From: Cristatella mucedo
Lineage: Eukaryota > Bryozoa > Phylactolaemata > Cristatellidae
Reading direction: 5' to 3'
Assembly (NCBI GenBank): GCA_009760855.2
Contig: WPIO01000061.1
Coordinates: forward strand, 1,069,501 to 1,133,500
DNA length: 64,000 nt
The position numbers and the translations under genes are program-made. Shown here piece after piece: positions 33,259 to 45,900 of the stretch. Under the pieces are notes generated by a model that ran no database searches, had not been told where the DNA came from, and worked only from the letters and a program-made list of their open reading frames with translations. The stretch's first letter is position 1, and every line of letters starts with the position of its first letter.

Positions 33259-34055
33259 CTACAGAATGACCACCACTAATGGACGGAGTCAGCAGACGAC
33301 ACACGCTAAGCACTCAATTGACAGCCATGTGAGAGCAGCAAGTATCAGCAGACCTAACACAAAGTATCAACGGATCTCTGGTTAAGTATTGGCAGATCTC
33401 CGGGTAATTATCGGTAGTTCTATGGGTAAGTATAAGCAGACCAATGTATAAATATATGCAGCCTTCTGGGTAAGCTTCGTTATCTATTCCAGAAGGTCAA
33501 GCTGTCGTGTTCCTGCCTCAACAAACTCCTCCGCTATCGCTGCAAGCTACAAAAATACGAGGAAGAGATATTTGAAATATACAATTAAAATCCAATCTAT
33601 ATAGATAGAGCCGTTTTCTTTTACTTAATCGGAAAATGGACACTCAAAATATTACGCCAACTAGAAATAAGTCACAATCGTAATCTAGCCACGATAAGAG
33701 CGAGCTGCCTGCAACACTATTGGTCACAATACCCTATTTGCACTATTGAGATCAATAATAAGTCTTGCAGAAGAGGCATCGATGAGATTCAAACCGTAGT
33801 TTTCCGATCCTTAGTGATCGCACGTGTTCAATCCTTGTCGTGTGGTGATCAAGTCTCATCGAGCAGATCAGACTGGCAGACCTTTCAAAAGGATCCATTC
33901 AAAGTCATTCACTATTCTCCATTCGTCACGAGCCTCTGGAAAAAAAGTTATTAGGGTTCTTGGGTTCGGCTGAAGCTGACTATCATGCTTATGCTGACTA
34001 TCAACAGCCTAGCTGTATTTATCAAATATATCATCGGAATCTGCTGCTGCGTCTG
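33259..34055. other. YDJC intron 4, part, nothing recognised
   Basis: AT-rich intronic sequence. A short CAGATCTCCGGGTAA-type motif recurs imperfectly at 33350-33480 (AGTAT.GGCAGATCTC), a possible small degenerate repeat. Confidence 0.4.
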
Positions 34056-34059
34056 ATAA

Positions 34060-34545
34060 AATGAATGGTTTCCTTGCTGCCCTTCAATCCTGGATTTCTG
34101 CCAATTTCCTTAAACTGAACATCGATAAAACCAAACTCTTACTTAAAGGACGCCCAAGCGTGCGGGCAGATCAAGAGACTTACAGGTAGCTCTTATAAAT
34201 CGGCATGCTATTGTGCGACGTCACCATGTGCACGGAATTTAGGTGTCCTCTTTAATATCTACTTAGGAAGACTTCAACCACAGCCTGCCATCGCATCCGA
34301 TCCCTGTCTAATATTGGGGACTGTCTACAACAGTGGCTTCCTAAAAATTTAACCAGCTTCCCAGGCTGGACCTTTGCAATTCCGATCTTGCTTGGCTACC
34401 GGAAAAAATATTAAGCCTCTGCAGCTGGTAATAAATATGACGCCTGCAAGTAAAAAAGTCAAAGAGATCCAGCCACTCGCCTTTTTTGGCGGAGCTACGA
34501 CGGATCCCGGTTGATCGACGGATACAGAGCAAAACTCTGAAAAAA
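34060..34545 (+). mobile_element. Old LINE-A-like fragment in YDJC intron 4
   Basis: Plus strand: TTCCTTAAACTGAACATCGATAAAACC (about 34105-34131, the FLKLN.DKT site), then TGCCATCGCATCCGATCCCT and a CAGCAGTGGCTTCCTAAAAA region, all collinear with LINE-A but strongly diverged. It is followed by A-rich sequence and an (ATC)n tract at 34757-34788 next to the exon 4 donor. Confidence 0.6.
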
Positions 34546-34765
34546 AACCTGAAAAAAAACTGAAAAACCCTGAACCACTAGGGTCAACATAGCTCGGCTC
34601 CCTGAGGCTGAGGCTGAGCTGCTGCACCAGCTTCAGCTTCCTCGTGCCCCATGTCAGAGCTACTGAGTACCGGCGTCCAGCTGGCGAGAAGCAATGCAGC
34701 CAGGATTGCTCGTGCACCGCCGACGTCAAACGAAGGCCAGCGAAGAAGAGAGAAGACATCATCAT

Positions 34766-34796
<31 letters not shown>

Positions 34797-34803
34797 GTCT
34801 CAC

Positions 34804-34981
34804 CTTATCTGCTGCTCGTCGAAGACCCTGGCGCATTGGAGAGCTTGCCGTGCTACCTCAGCCCTAAACGCTCGAGCGTCGGCCGACAGCCACGGGCAGT
34901 CGTCGACGCCCCGCTCAGCCGGCAGCCGTGTCGCCTGGATGCCGTAGTCTCTGAGCAGGCTGGCAAAAATGTCGCAAACTC
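34804..34981 (-). CDS. YDJC: YDJC exon 4
   Basis: 178 nt. The acceptor CTCAG at 34982 completes an Arg codon, then VCDIFASLLRDYGIQATRLP, AERGVDDCPWLSADARAFRA and EVARQALQCARVFDEQQI. It matches the conserved 'GVC.VFA..L..YG...TRLP.ERG' segment of YDJC. The donor AAG|GTGAGA at 34804 leaves phase 2, which fits exon 5. Confidence 0.88.
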
Positions 34982-35641
34982 CTGAGACCAGAACGAAAGC
35001 ACACTCGACGTACAGAGCGGCAAAGAGCGAGTAAAATGCCTGCCGCCGAAATGCAGACTTGGCGAGCGGTGAAAAATTTGACTTCTCGAGATTCGATTTT
35101 ATAGCTCTGACGGATGCTGGTGCTAAAGCCTTAATCTCCAAAATAACTAGTACGTCGACTTACCTGCGCTATAAATATTCTGGAATTCCATCTTCAATTC
35201 AAACTGGCTCGCCCTAATTCACTATTACCTTCATCAACGGTTCTTTCGATGTGCTCAATGTCATTACTTTTCAGCTTGAGAGAGGCCTGCTGTTAGTCAC
35301 CAACGTAGATCGCATATCGCTAGTAGCTAGTCTTTAGTAAATATAATATAGGCATGAAGCCGGGAAAGGCAAATAGGCCCTATCCCTGGGACTAATCCGA
35401 AGGGGCAGGGTGAGCTCGACACGCCTCTTTCACCACCTATGTTTATCTGCTCGTGTCGAGGACAAGATCTGGCCTCTCATCTATGTTTAATCCTCGAAAT
35501 ATAAAACCCTTCGCTTCCGCACTTCCTAATTTTTAGGGTTAGGGTAGCTAGCTGTCAGAGATGCGGCGACACAAAGCGATGCGTCAATAGAAAATATGGC
35601 AAGGGCAAACGTTAAGAAAAGCAGCTTGAAGCCAGACGTAC

Positions 35642-35741
35642 TAGGTAGGACGTGGACATGCTGATGACCATCAACATGAGTCGGATAGGCTCCAAGCAAG
35701 CAAGCAAATCGCTCGATCTGAGCTCGTATTTCGGCTTCGAT
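35642..35741 (-). CDS. YDJC: YDJC exon 3 (HxxxH metal site)
   Basis: 100 nt, not represented by any long open frame but required by the family. After acceptor CCTTAG it reads IEAEIRAQIERFACLLGAYP, then THVDGHQHVHVLP and donor A|GTACGT. The DGHQHVH cluster supplies metal-binding histidines. Phases (0 in, 1 out) fit exons 2 and 4. The acceptor pyrimidine tract is only moderate. Confidence 0.85.
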
Positions 35742-35858
35742 CTAAGGACGAGTATATAAAAATTGGCAGGCAGTTTGGCAAAGCGAATTCTCCACGAAAT
35801 TACACGATAGTGCGCCAAGCATAAAGGCCAAAGGAGGCACGTGTGCAAGTGTGATTAC

Positions 35859-35998
35859 CGCACTGATGTCGACACGACCATCCTTAAGGGCCTCTCTCAA
35901 GCCGAACTTTCCGAGAAATCTACTGTCATTTCCCACAAGAGAAGCAGCTGCTTCAGCACCGCTAAGTGGTAGTCCTTCAGTTAAATTCAAATGAAGAC
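35859..35998 (-). CDS. YDJC: YDJC exon 2
   Basis: 140 nt. The acceptor TTCTGCAG precedes GTCTTCATTTG; with the G from exon 1 it encodes GLHLNLTEGLPLSGAEAA, then SLVGNDSRFLGKFGLREAL and KDGRVDISA. The LHLNLTEG block corresponds to the conserved 'G.H.NL.EG.P' of YdjC enzymes. Donor GCG|GTAATC, phase 0. Confidence 0.88.
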
Positions 35999-36375
35999 CT
36001 GCAGAACATATTAAGTAAAACAAATAATAACAATAGAATAAGTGTTTAGCACCCACACTGAGAATCGAATCAAAAGCCCAGGCACTTTTCAAATCGGTGC
36101 AAGATAATGATTAACGAGGGGTTTGTGGCACGCAAGGCACCACGCTTAGTCAAATATGCAAAGGCATACAAGTGTCATGCTTAGGCTAGAATGCTCAAGC
36201 AGAAGGCACTCAGAGCACCATTTAGTAGGACCCCTGGCTAGTAAAATTCTCTGAACTATGTACAGGTTAGCACGCAGAGCAAAAAATAAAAAAATGCAAG
36301 TTTTATTGGGTCGAAGCAAAAGCAGACCGGAACAGATGCGCCTTCAGCTGAAACGAAATGATATATATATACATA

Positions 36376-36530
36376 CATAATTCATTTTTTATTTCATACT
36401 TCATATAATTCAGCACTATAGCAGAACTTAAACTCTATTCAGGTGATTCACATATGGCACGGGGCTCGAGCCTACGGCCTCAGCCTGACCTTGGTGGGGG
36501 CGAGCGCCTTAACGACTGGGTCAAACCAAT
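36376..36530 (-). mobile_element. SINE-1 copy in YDJC intron 1
   Basis: The minus-strand head ends with box B GGCTCGAGCCCCGTGCC and the tail AATAGAGTTTAAGTTCTGC. An AT-rich repeat end lies at 36360-36400. Confidence 0.75.
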
Positions 36531-36715
36531 AATGTCAGGTCATCGTAGGAAGCGACCGTAGTTAAGAAGCGAGTTTCCAAAGTTCGGTAGATACTAGCCG
36601 AATGCCCGATCACCAAAAAATATTAAACTAAAGAACGAGGAACGACAAGTCTCCACGAAGCCGATGAGCAACACTCGACACTGGTTCGAGGTAATTCTGG
36701 GAGAGCGCGGAGGTC

Positions 36716-37600
36716 GAATACCCTAAGCGTATGGCTGGATTAAAAGGCTTTGCTGTTCTAATAGGTGATGCTATTGTGCGACCTTCACCACGTGCTCGTA
36801 ATCTAGGTGTCGTGTTCGACAGCTGCCTCAATTTCAAAAGCTTCATTCAGAAGACTGCCTCTACAGCTAGCCATCACATCAGATCCCTATCCAAGATTAG
36901 AAGCTGTCTCCCACAGTGGCTTGTAAAAAATTTAACTAGCTCTTTAGTTCTGTCTGGGCTTGATTATTGTAATTCCCTTTTGGCTGGGCTACCAAAGAAA
37001 GCTATTATGCCACTACAGCGGACTATGAATATGGCTGCAAGGCTGGTCTTCAAGTCCCAGCGGTTTGAGCACGTGTCTCCTTTGCTGAAAGAGCTAGGAT
37101 GGTTGCCGGTTGAGCAAAGGATACAGAGCAAAGTTCTTACGCTGATCCACAAGGCCTGCCACGGCTTGGCTCCTTCGTACCTAGCTGAACTGCTGCATCA
37201 GTTTCAGCCTGTTCGCCCCCTCAGGTCCTGTGTGGAGAATAAATTAGCTGTCCCATTCCTCCGCTTAAAGACAGTTGGCGACAGAAGCATTAGCTCTGCA
37301 GGTCCTAGACTGTGGAACTAGCTTCCACAATTCTTACGCAACGACATCTACTCTCCGACTGCCGACTATGGCACATCTTTTTCAGCGGTCCTGAACTGCT
37401 ACTTCTATGCTACTCACTACCTCAACTGCTCTCCTAACTCTGCTATGCTTCCCACTTTCTCTTTGTTGCGTGAGACGAACTCTGTTGGCTACCGAATGCG
37501 TACCGAAAGCCGCTTAGGCTGTGAGTGCGCTATACAAAACTCTCCTGCGTAACACCCACATGGTCTTTTTGACTTTGTGGAGTTACTGACGGAGATACAT
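36716..37600 (+). mobile_element. LINE-A copy, 3' part, little decayed
   Basis: 5'-truncated at ACCCTAAGCGTATGGCTGGA. A 196-aa frame (36731-37321) is nearly identical to the copies at 28.9 kb and 49.6-51.1 kb, ending in PRLWN plus an early stop. The 3' UTR runs to TGACGGAGATACATAGG. It lies antisense to YDJC in intron 1. Confidence 0.9.
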
Positions 37601-37776
37601 AGGTAGGCAAGGTAGCGAAAGCGAGAGAAGTGACCAGTAAGTCTGAGGCACTTGAAATCTACTCCGAGCAACGCTTACAGCGTGTCGGGCGTATGCCTAT
37701 AACCTCACTTCCAACTCAATGGCTCGCAGAATATTGCACAGCCAACTGTGTCGAGACCTCAGTGTTCATGTGCCGC

Positions 37777-37924
37777 GCTGGTTTGGCCCAGTGGTTAAGG
37801 GGCTCGCCCCCACCAAGGTCTGGCCGAGGTCGTGGGCTCGAGCCCCGTGGCATATCTGAAGCGTCTGAATAGAGACTAAGCTCTCTTAGGGCGCTATACA
37901 AATGAATTTTATTTATTTATTTAT
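37777..37924 (+). mobile_element. SINE-1 copy, best preserved
   Basis: GCTGGTTTGGCCCAGTGGTT has a good pol III box A (TGGCCCAGTGG). GTCGTGGGCTCGAGCCCCGT holds box B (GGCTCGAGCCC). The tail is GCGTCTGAATAGAGACTAAG then CTCTCTTAGGGCGCTATACA, ending in (ATTT)n. This is the reference copy for the family here. Confidence 0.85.
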
Positions 37925-37929
37925 GCCGC

Positions 37930-38700
37930 AAGTAAAGTATGCAAGGATATCCTTCTAATGAACGGCTCCTCAAAGTCATTCATTACTCGTGTAGCAACCA
38001 TTGCCAGCCGAGCTAATTGCCCGGATGTGAGGTCAGTCCTGCACAGGTCAGCCCGGTACAGGCGAGCCGCACCCAAAGGTCCACTGAAGGGATGTCTGTT
38101 CCCCCCTCCCAGGAGAGATAGTGCTTCCTCTGGTCGTGATAGCGTGTCAGCCACTTTATTCAAAGAGTCACTAATGTGACGCAAGTCGGTCGCAAATTGG
38201 CTATTAATGACACGTGTCAAAGCAGGCAGGGCGAGAAATGAAGGGAGGTCGAGCTGATGGCTCACTTAAACAAATTTCGACCGCTGTGGAGACTGATCTG
38301 TCTGCCCTTGACGCAGTAAGACACAGTAGACCCACAACCTCTACAAGGCGGCCCCCAGTTTTCGGTCAAAAGCTGAATAACGGCTATCGGTAGCCGTCAG
38401 GAGCCGAGTAAAGGAAGCAAGAGGCTTCAAACGGCCGCCGTGGAGCTAATGTAAAAAGGCTCCAGAAGAGTGCTCCGACACCATCTAACATAAGAGCAGT
38501 GAGAGCACCACCGACAGGCTGGACGAGGACGAGGAAGATGACTTGGAGGCTTCTGCGTGGTGGTGCCCTCTGAAAACCTCGAAGAGTGACGACACACCTG
38601 CTGTCCGAAGCGAGCAGCGCTGCGAAGTCTGGAGGGAAGCTGCATGGAGTAGGTGGAGCATATCGGGCACTGTGGAGGTGGCAGTGATAACAGTTCAAGA
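37930..38700 (-). pseudogene. Ty3/Gypsy pol (RT-RNase H) relic
   Basis: Minus strand, in three frames. Pieces of a Gypsy RT/RNase H region: GALFWS/GALLEPFYIS, then KPLASFTRLLTATDSRYSAF with DRKLGAAL and a stop (38330-38430), then SQFATDLRHISDSLNKVADT and LSRPE (38140-38220). These correspond to the 'KPLAF.S..L...E.RYS.FDREL' and 'D..H..G..N.VAD.LSR' signatures. Frameshifts and stops show it is dead. No LTR was identified. Confidence 0.75.
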
Positions 38701-39010
38701 TCCTCAAGAGGCGGAGCTGTGGAGCAGACTATGGCTTGGAAAAGGCTCGGATGCCTTCAACTCGTGCACGATTCGGTAAAATACCTTGGCGATAGCTGCA
38801 TGGATGTGACAGTTCCAGCTACCCCCTGCCCGATCTCGAACAAAACGTCTAAGTTGCATCTTGTGCTGCAGTGTCATTTCTATTTCAATTTTGGTGAATG
38901 CAATGCCGCGATTTTCGAGCACCTGCAAACTTCGTGCCGCTGCGACTGCACAACTGTATTGGCATTGCATAAAACAGGTGCTGAAATGACATTACACAAA
39001 AGTATATGAA
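38700..39010 (-). other. Open frame of unknown origin, possibly same retroelement
   Basis: 88-aa minus frame (38704-38970) with RSLQVLENRGIAFTKIEIEM and QLRRFVRDRAG. Not recognised with confidence. It could belong to the Gypsy relic or be a stray exon. Confidence 0.25.
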
Positions 39011-39119
39011 ATATACTTACGGCCCTGCTTCTCCATACCGTAGTTGTTCATTTCGTTCCAAACGTCGGTCAGCGGGTACAAGCTCTTAGGAGACATTAGG
39101 TACTATATTTAATTATCAT

Positions 39120-39385
39120 ACCCTACGTACTATGTATGCATGTACGTATGTATGTATATATGCATGTAAGTATGTTTATGTATGCATGTAAGTATGTAAG
39201 TAAGTAATTATGCATGTATTTATGTATATGCATGCATGCATGTATGTATATATGTATATATGTATGTATATATGCATGTATGTATGCATGTATGTATGTA
39301 TGTATGTATGTATGTATGTATGTATGTATGTATGTATGTATGTATGAATGAATTCATGTATGCATGTATGTTTGTATGTATCTCC
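39120..39385. repeat. (ATGT)n complex microsatellite
   Basis: About 250 bp of ATGT/ATGC/ATAT tetranucleotides, purest at 39285-39345. Confidence 0.95.
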
Positions 39386-40557
39386 TATCCATCTGTAGCA
39401 CCACAAAGCCAGAAATACTATGTGGGTGTTGAGCAGGAGAGTTATCTGTAGCTCACATAAGTTAAGGTAGCGAGTAGAACGGCAGCTCAAAACGGCTAGA
39501 AACGATGTGCCGAAGTCGGCAGCAGACGAGTAGATGCCGTTGCATAAGAATTGCGAAATGAAGTTATACAGTCTATGACTTCCAGAGTAAAGTCTTCTGT
39601 TGCAAACGGTCTTTAAGCGTAGGGAATAAAGTAGCACTTAATTAATAGTCAGTAGTGGACCCGATGAGACGAGGAGAATGAAACTGATGCAGTAGCTCAA
39701 TTAGCTTTGAAGGAGCCAAGCCAAGGCGGGACTTTTGGGTTAGCCTTAGAAAACGTTACTCTGGTATTCGTTGATCGAGAGGAACCCATCGACACTCATT
39801 TAGCAAAGGAGACAGATGCCTGAACCTCTGAGAGTTTAAGCTAGCCTGGCAGCCATATTCATCGCCAGCTGCAGCGGCCAAGTGGCTTTTTCGGCATCTT
39901 AGCAAATGTGGAATTTCAATCATCTAGCCTCGGCAGTGCCAGAGGCCTACTTAAATTTTTGCAAGCCGCCATGGTAGATATTCCTTAACCTTTGGTAGGG
40001 ATCGGACGTGAGGGCTATCTGCAGAACAGTCTTCCTAATGAAACTTTCAGAATTTGGGCAGTCGCCAAAGACATCTAAATTCCGAGCACATTTTGATGGT
40101 TGCTCATCAGCATCTCTAATTAGAAGACAAAAGTCTCATAGTCACACGCTTAGAAACGTCCTCCCAGTAGCAGTTCAGTTTCATTATCGTTCAATTAAAA
40201 GGGAATTTGCCTACTTCCAGGATCAAATGTCTGCAAGTAAAGCATTCAGTTTATCTGCCCCTGCAGCAAATTCTACCGGTTTAAACCGCAAATACAGCTG
40301 AGTATCATCAGCAGAGACGTGATTGCCGATACCACGGGTCAGAATCACTTCCCCAAAGATGAAGTATAAATAAACAGCAGCAAACGACCGTGAACGATCC
40401 CTTGTAAGACTCCACAGGTCACTGGTCTGGTGGGCCAGACATGACAGCCACAAGACGCGCATTGAACACGATCGAAAAAGTATGATTTAACTAACGCCAG
40501 TGCCACATCTGCTAGACCGATCGTTGTTATAAATAGTTCAAACGGGATATCGTGATC
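39386..40557 (-). mobile_element. Old LINE-A-like copy, 3' part (interrupted)
   Basis: Minus strand. The 3' end at about 39386 is CTACAGATGGATAGGAGATA. The C-terminal region (frame to 39637, SLRLKTVCNRRLYSGSHRLY) and RT pieces follow (SADDTQLYLRFKP; GVLQGIVHGRLL). LINE-B sequence interrupts it at about 40558, within the motif-A region (GTGATCAATGAGATCGAA). It resumes at 41153. Confidence 0.8.
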
Positions 40558-41152
40558 AATGAGATCGAACACATCACACCACTTCTCGCCGACCTGCACT
40601 GGCTTCCAGTCAAGCAGCGGATCGACTTCAAGGTTTTATCGCTCACTTTTAGGGGACTTCATTCTTTGGCTCCAGCCTATCTCTCAGATCTACTCCCTCA
40701 CCAGGCCAAGCATCGTACCACCCACTTTTCGGAATCCAACAGTTTACCAATACCTCGTACAAACCTCAAATCCTTTGGAGACCGTGCATTTAGTTCATAT
40801 GCTCCCTTAGCCTGGAACTCACTCCAGACTTTCGTCAGAACATCGCCTGACTTAACCACATTTAAAAAGAACTTAAAAACACCTATTTAGGACAGCATTT
40901 AGTCGGTCCCTGTGATTCGTCCTTTATGTGCTTATGCATGCTGACACTGTGCATGCTGCTACTAACTACATTTGCATGCTGACCCTGTGCATGTCACCCC
41001 TAACCATGTTATTCATGTTGTTTATCAAGCATAATATTACTCATGTTCAATCGTGTTTCCCTTTGCAGCAAATGTAAAGCGCCTAGAAAGAGATTGAGTT
41101 CTCTGAGGGTGCCTTATCACGTGTTTTATTATTTTTATTATTATCATTATTA
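40558..41152 (+). mobile_element. LINE-B inserted antisense into LINE-A
   Basis: Plus-strand LINE-B truncated to its last 600 bp: ITPLLADLHWLPVKQRIDFK, then SFGDRAFSSYAPLAWNSL, the 3' UTR, hairpin GCGCCTAGAAAGAGATTGAG and an ATT-rich end at 41125-41152. The 112-aa frame 40552-40890 is intact. Confidence 0.9.
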
Positions 41153-43270
<2,118 letters not shown>

Positions 43271-43292
43271 CCATCCAGGCTAGACATAGTAA

Positions 43293-43612
43293 CACCCGAT
43301 CTTGTGACTTAAGTCGTTCAGCTGTGCCCCTAAAGTAACCTCAAATCGTTTGGAGACCGTGTATTCAGTTCGTATGCTCCCAAAGCCTAGAGCTCCTTTC
43401 CGAATGATCATGCCATCCACTGAATTTACAGCATTTAAGAATAGACTAAAGAGCCACCTGTTACTCACAGCATTTGCTCTACATATGTGCATCGTCCTCT
43501 GTGTGCTTATGCATGGGATCACTAAGTAGTTGACATGATTCCTTTAGTTCTCTCAAGGTTCTAAGCAAATGTCGTATTACTTATATTATTATTATTATTA
43601 TGATTATTAATA
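43293..43612 (+). mobile_element. LINE-B fragment
   Basis: Plus strand: TTTGGAGACCGTGTATTCAG and CTCCCAAAGCCTAGAGCTCC (the 'FGDRAFSSYAPKAWNS' region), a shortened 3' UTR and an (ATT)n end. A further decayed piece follows to about 43760. Confidence 0.65.
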
Positions 43613-43920
43613 AGATTGTGTCACGCACTTGTAGGCCCTTCCGTTCTCTTGCTCCGGCCTATTTTCTGATCAGGCCTCAATTCACATCTCATGCTCTTCA
43701 GAATCTGGTCGGTTGATTCACCTCTAACAGACTTCAAACGGTCACTTCACTAGCAGATTCGTGAGGAGCCGCAGTAAGTCGGTTTACTTTTAACTAAGTC
43801 TACTTTAATTTTATGCTCAACCGCGAGAGAGATATTACCAGAACAAGTGTTTAACAGCAAATTAAACTTAACGTTTCATAGAGTTAGTTGTCCCGCGTAA
43901 GGCAGAGCCACTTGAATAAA

Positions 43921-44562
43921 TCTAGCGGTAATAATAATAATAATAAAAACAGTAATGCATTTGATAAAGCGCGCTCAGAGAACTAATAATAATAATAATA
44001 ATGCACTCGATAAAGCCCCCTCAGAGAACTCAATCTCTTTCTAGGCGCTTTACATTTGCTGAAAAGGGAAATGCAATTAAATGGTAAGTAAAATCATGCT
44101 TGAAAAACAAACGAAATGAATAATGTGGTTAGGGGTGACATGCACAGGGTCAGCATGCAAATGTGGTTAGTGGCAGCATGCACAGTGTCAGCACGCATAA
44201 GCCCATCAAGGACGAATCACAGGGACCCACTAAATGCTGTCCTAAATAGGTGTGTTTTTAAGTTCCTTTTAAATGTGGTCAGGTCAGGGGATGTTTTGAC
44301 GCAGGTCGGGAGGGAGTTCCAGGCTTTGGGAGCATATGAACTAAATGCACGGTCTCTAAAGGATTTAAGGTTTGTACGAGGTATTTCTAGACTGTTGGAT
44401 TCCGAAAAGCGGGTGGTACGATGCTTGGCCTGATGGGGTAGTATATCTGACAGATAGGCTGGAGCCATAGAATGAAGGGACATAAAAGTGAGCGACAAAA
44501 CCTTGAAGTCAATCCGTTGCTTGACTGGTAACCAGTGCAGGTCGGCGAGAGTGGAGTAATGT
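43921..44562 (-). mobile_element. LINE-B copy, C-terminus and tail
   Basis: Minus strand. Two tandem (ATT)n/GCGC tail pieces at 43925-43985 and 43983-44060, then an open C-terminal frame (44217-44717) with LADLHWLPVKQRIDFKVLSL and ATTCSESNSLEIPRTNLKSF-like sequence. Little decayed. Confidence 0.85.
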
Positions 44563-44730
44563 GAACTCAATTTCTTTCTAGACACTTTACATTTGCAACA
44601 AAGGAAGAGCGACGAATGGTTAGTGGTAGCGTAATAAATAACAGAAATAACGTGGTTAGGTTGAAGAGTGACAGGGTGAGCATGCAAGTTTCGTAGCAGC
44701 ATGCACAGTATCAGCACGCATAAGCACGCT
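44563..44730 (-). mobile_element. LINE-B 3' UTR fragment
   Basis: A second LINE-B tail (complement AAATGTAAAGTGTCTAGAAA) and 3' UTR abut the previous copy. Confidence 0.55.
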
Positions 44731-45650
44731 TTGAACCGTTATCGACAGCAAGCCATCGCCTACTGACTGACTACATATTGGCAGGCTGGCAGATACACGC
44801 TAGAGGCTCCATTGCAGACAGCAGACTCTACCACCACCTATAATTTAGTTCCACTTATAAACTGAGCATAGCAAAATATGCATAAACTCTGTGTCAAAGG
44901 TCGACCGGGTCATTTAATTTGGTACCGAAAGGTATCGCTGCAGCAAGCACAACCCAACCAGTTAGGTAATAGCTAACGGGAAACACTTAGGCATTGCGCT
45001 ATCTCGACTAACTTAACTAACTAACTAACTCCAATAACTTGCTGCACAGGTCTGATCCAAGGAAAATGACAGAAAGTAAGAGAATGAGCAACTGAGAATT
45101 TGGATGCTGACAAGTCAGACGCTACATTACGTGTGTGGCGCTACAGAGGACGAGAGCCAGCGGTCTTGGGCGAGCACCAGCCAAATTCTGGCTGCACTGC
45201 CTCTGCCGCTGACACCCGTGCCACAAGTAGTGCAGATCTCGCGTACTGGTAAATTAATCGTAGTGCCGTTGATCACACGTTCTAGAGCTAACGACGCGTG
45301 GTCCGCGTGTGGTAACCCCAATTGGCAATATGGTCTTAGCCCAAGGATAAGGTGCTCGAAATTCAAATACCCAAGTCACGGGTTCCTATCCTTGTGTAGA
45401 AATCAATATTGGCCACTTCAATCGGTGGCGATAGCGGTGGCGATAGGTCTGAGGTCACTATATAAATGAGTCTCTTTGATCAACCAGCTAATAATTTAAC
45501 GCGTGCTGCACAACTGCCGATACCCACAACGCGTGCACCCCAATCAAAAACTAAAAAAATAGCAAAAATCCAATAAAAGAAGACAGGGTGGATGGCACAC
45601 AATACGGAGGGAGTATTTAAAATGTGGTCTAATTGCATGGGGCAACTTAC
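44731..45650. other. YDJC intron 1, 5' part, little recognised
   Basis: 45300-45450 holds a weak tRNA-like arrangement (TAGCCCAAGGATAAGGTGCT, then CACGGGTTCCTATCCTTGTG) that may be a decayed SINE. Nothing else recognised. Confidence 0.3.
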
Positions 45651-45816
45651 CGGTGGGTATGTCGTACCTCTTAATTAGCTCGGCTGCTGCTTCTGTGGCC
45701 CTCGCGTTCACAAGAAGCGAAGTATCAGTTATGGTGCCGAGCTTGTAAAGTTCAACGATGCCCTTATTTCTTTCCTTGCAATAGCCAAAATCGTCTGCAT
45801 TGATTATGAGTAGCAT
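45651..45816 (-). CDS. YDJC: YDJC exon 1 (N-terminus)
   Basis: Starts at ATG 45816: MLLIINADDFGYCKERNKGI, then VELYKLGTITDTSLLVNARA and a TEAAAELIKRYDIPTG end, with donor ACCG|GTAAGT at 45650. The ADDFGYC motif is the first metal-binding element of the family. A frame-compatible ATG lies further upstream (45900); I prefer 45816 because it matches the usual short N-terminus, but a longer N-terminus is possible. Confidence 0.88.
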
Positions 45817-45900
45817 GGCACGGCCAAAAGTGAGCGATCGGGAGCCTTGGGACGCCCACTTCAACGAAAGCAAAGAATTGGAACAGCTGTGATAAGTCAA

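Noticed and set aside
37777-37850. Genuine tRNA gene
   Set aside because: It has box A and box B, but the cloverleaf is imperfect, there is no terminator run, and it is joined to a repeated tail present in many copies; it is a SINE head.
39176-39637. Thr-Tyr-Ile-His repeat protein
   Set aside because: Reads through the (ATGT)n microsatellite; only the LINE-derived start is meaningful.
44985-45020. Telomere-like or satellite repeat (TAACTAACTAAC)
   Set aside because: Only a few units; ordinary microsatellite.
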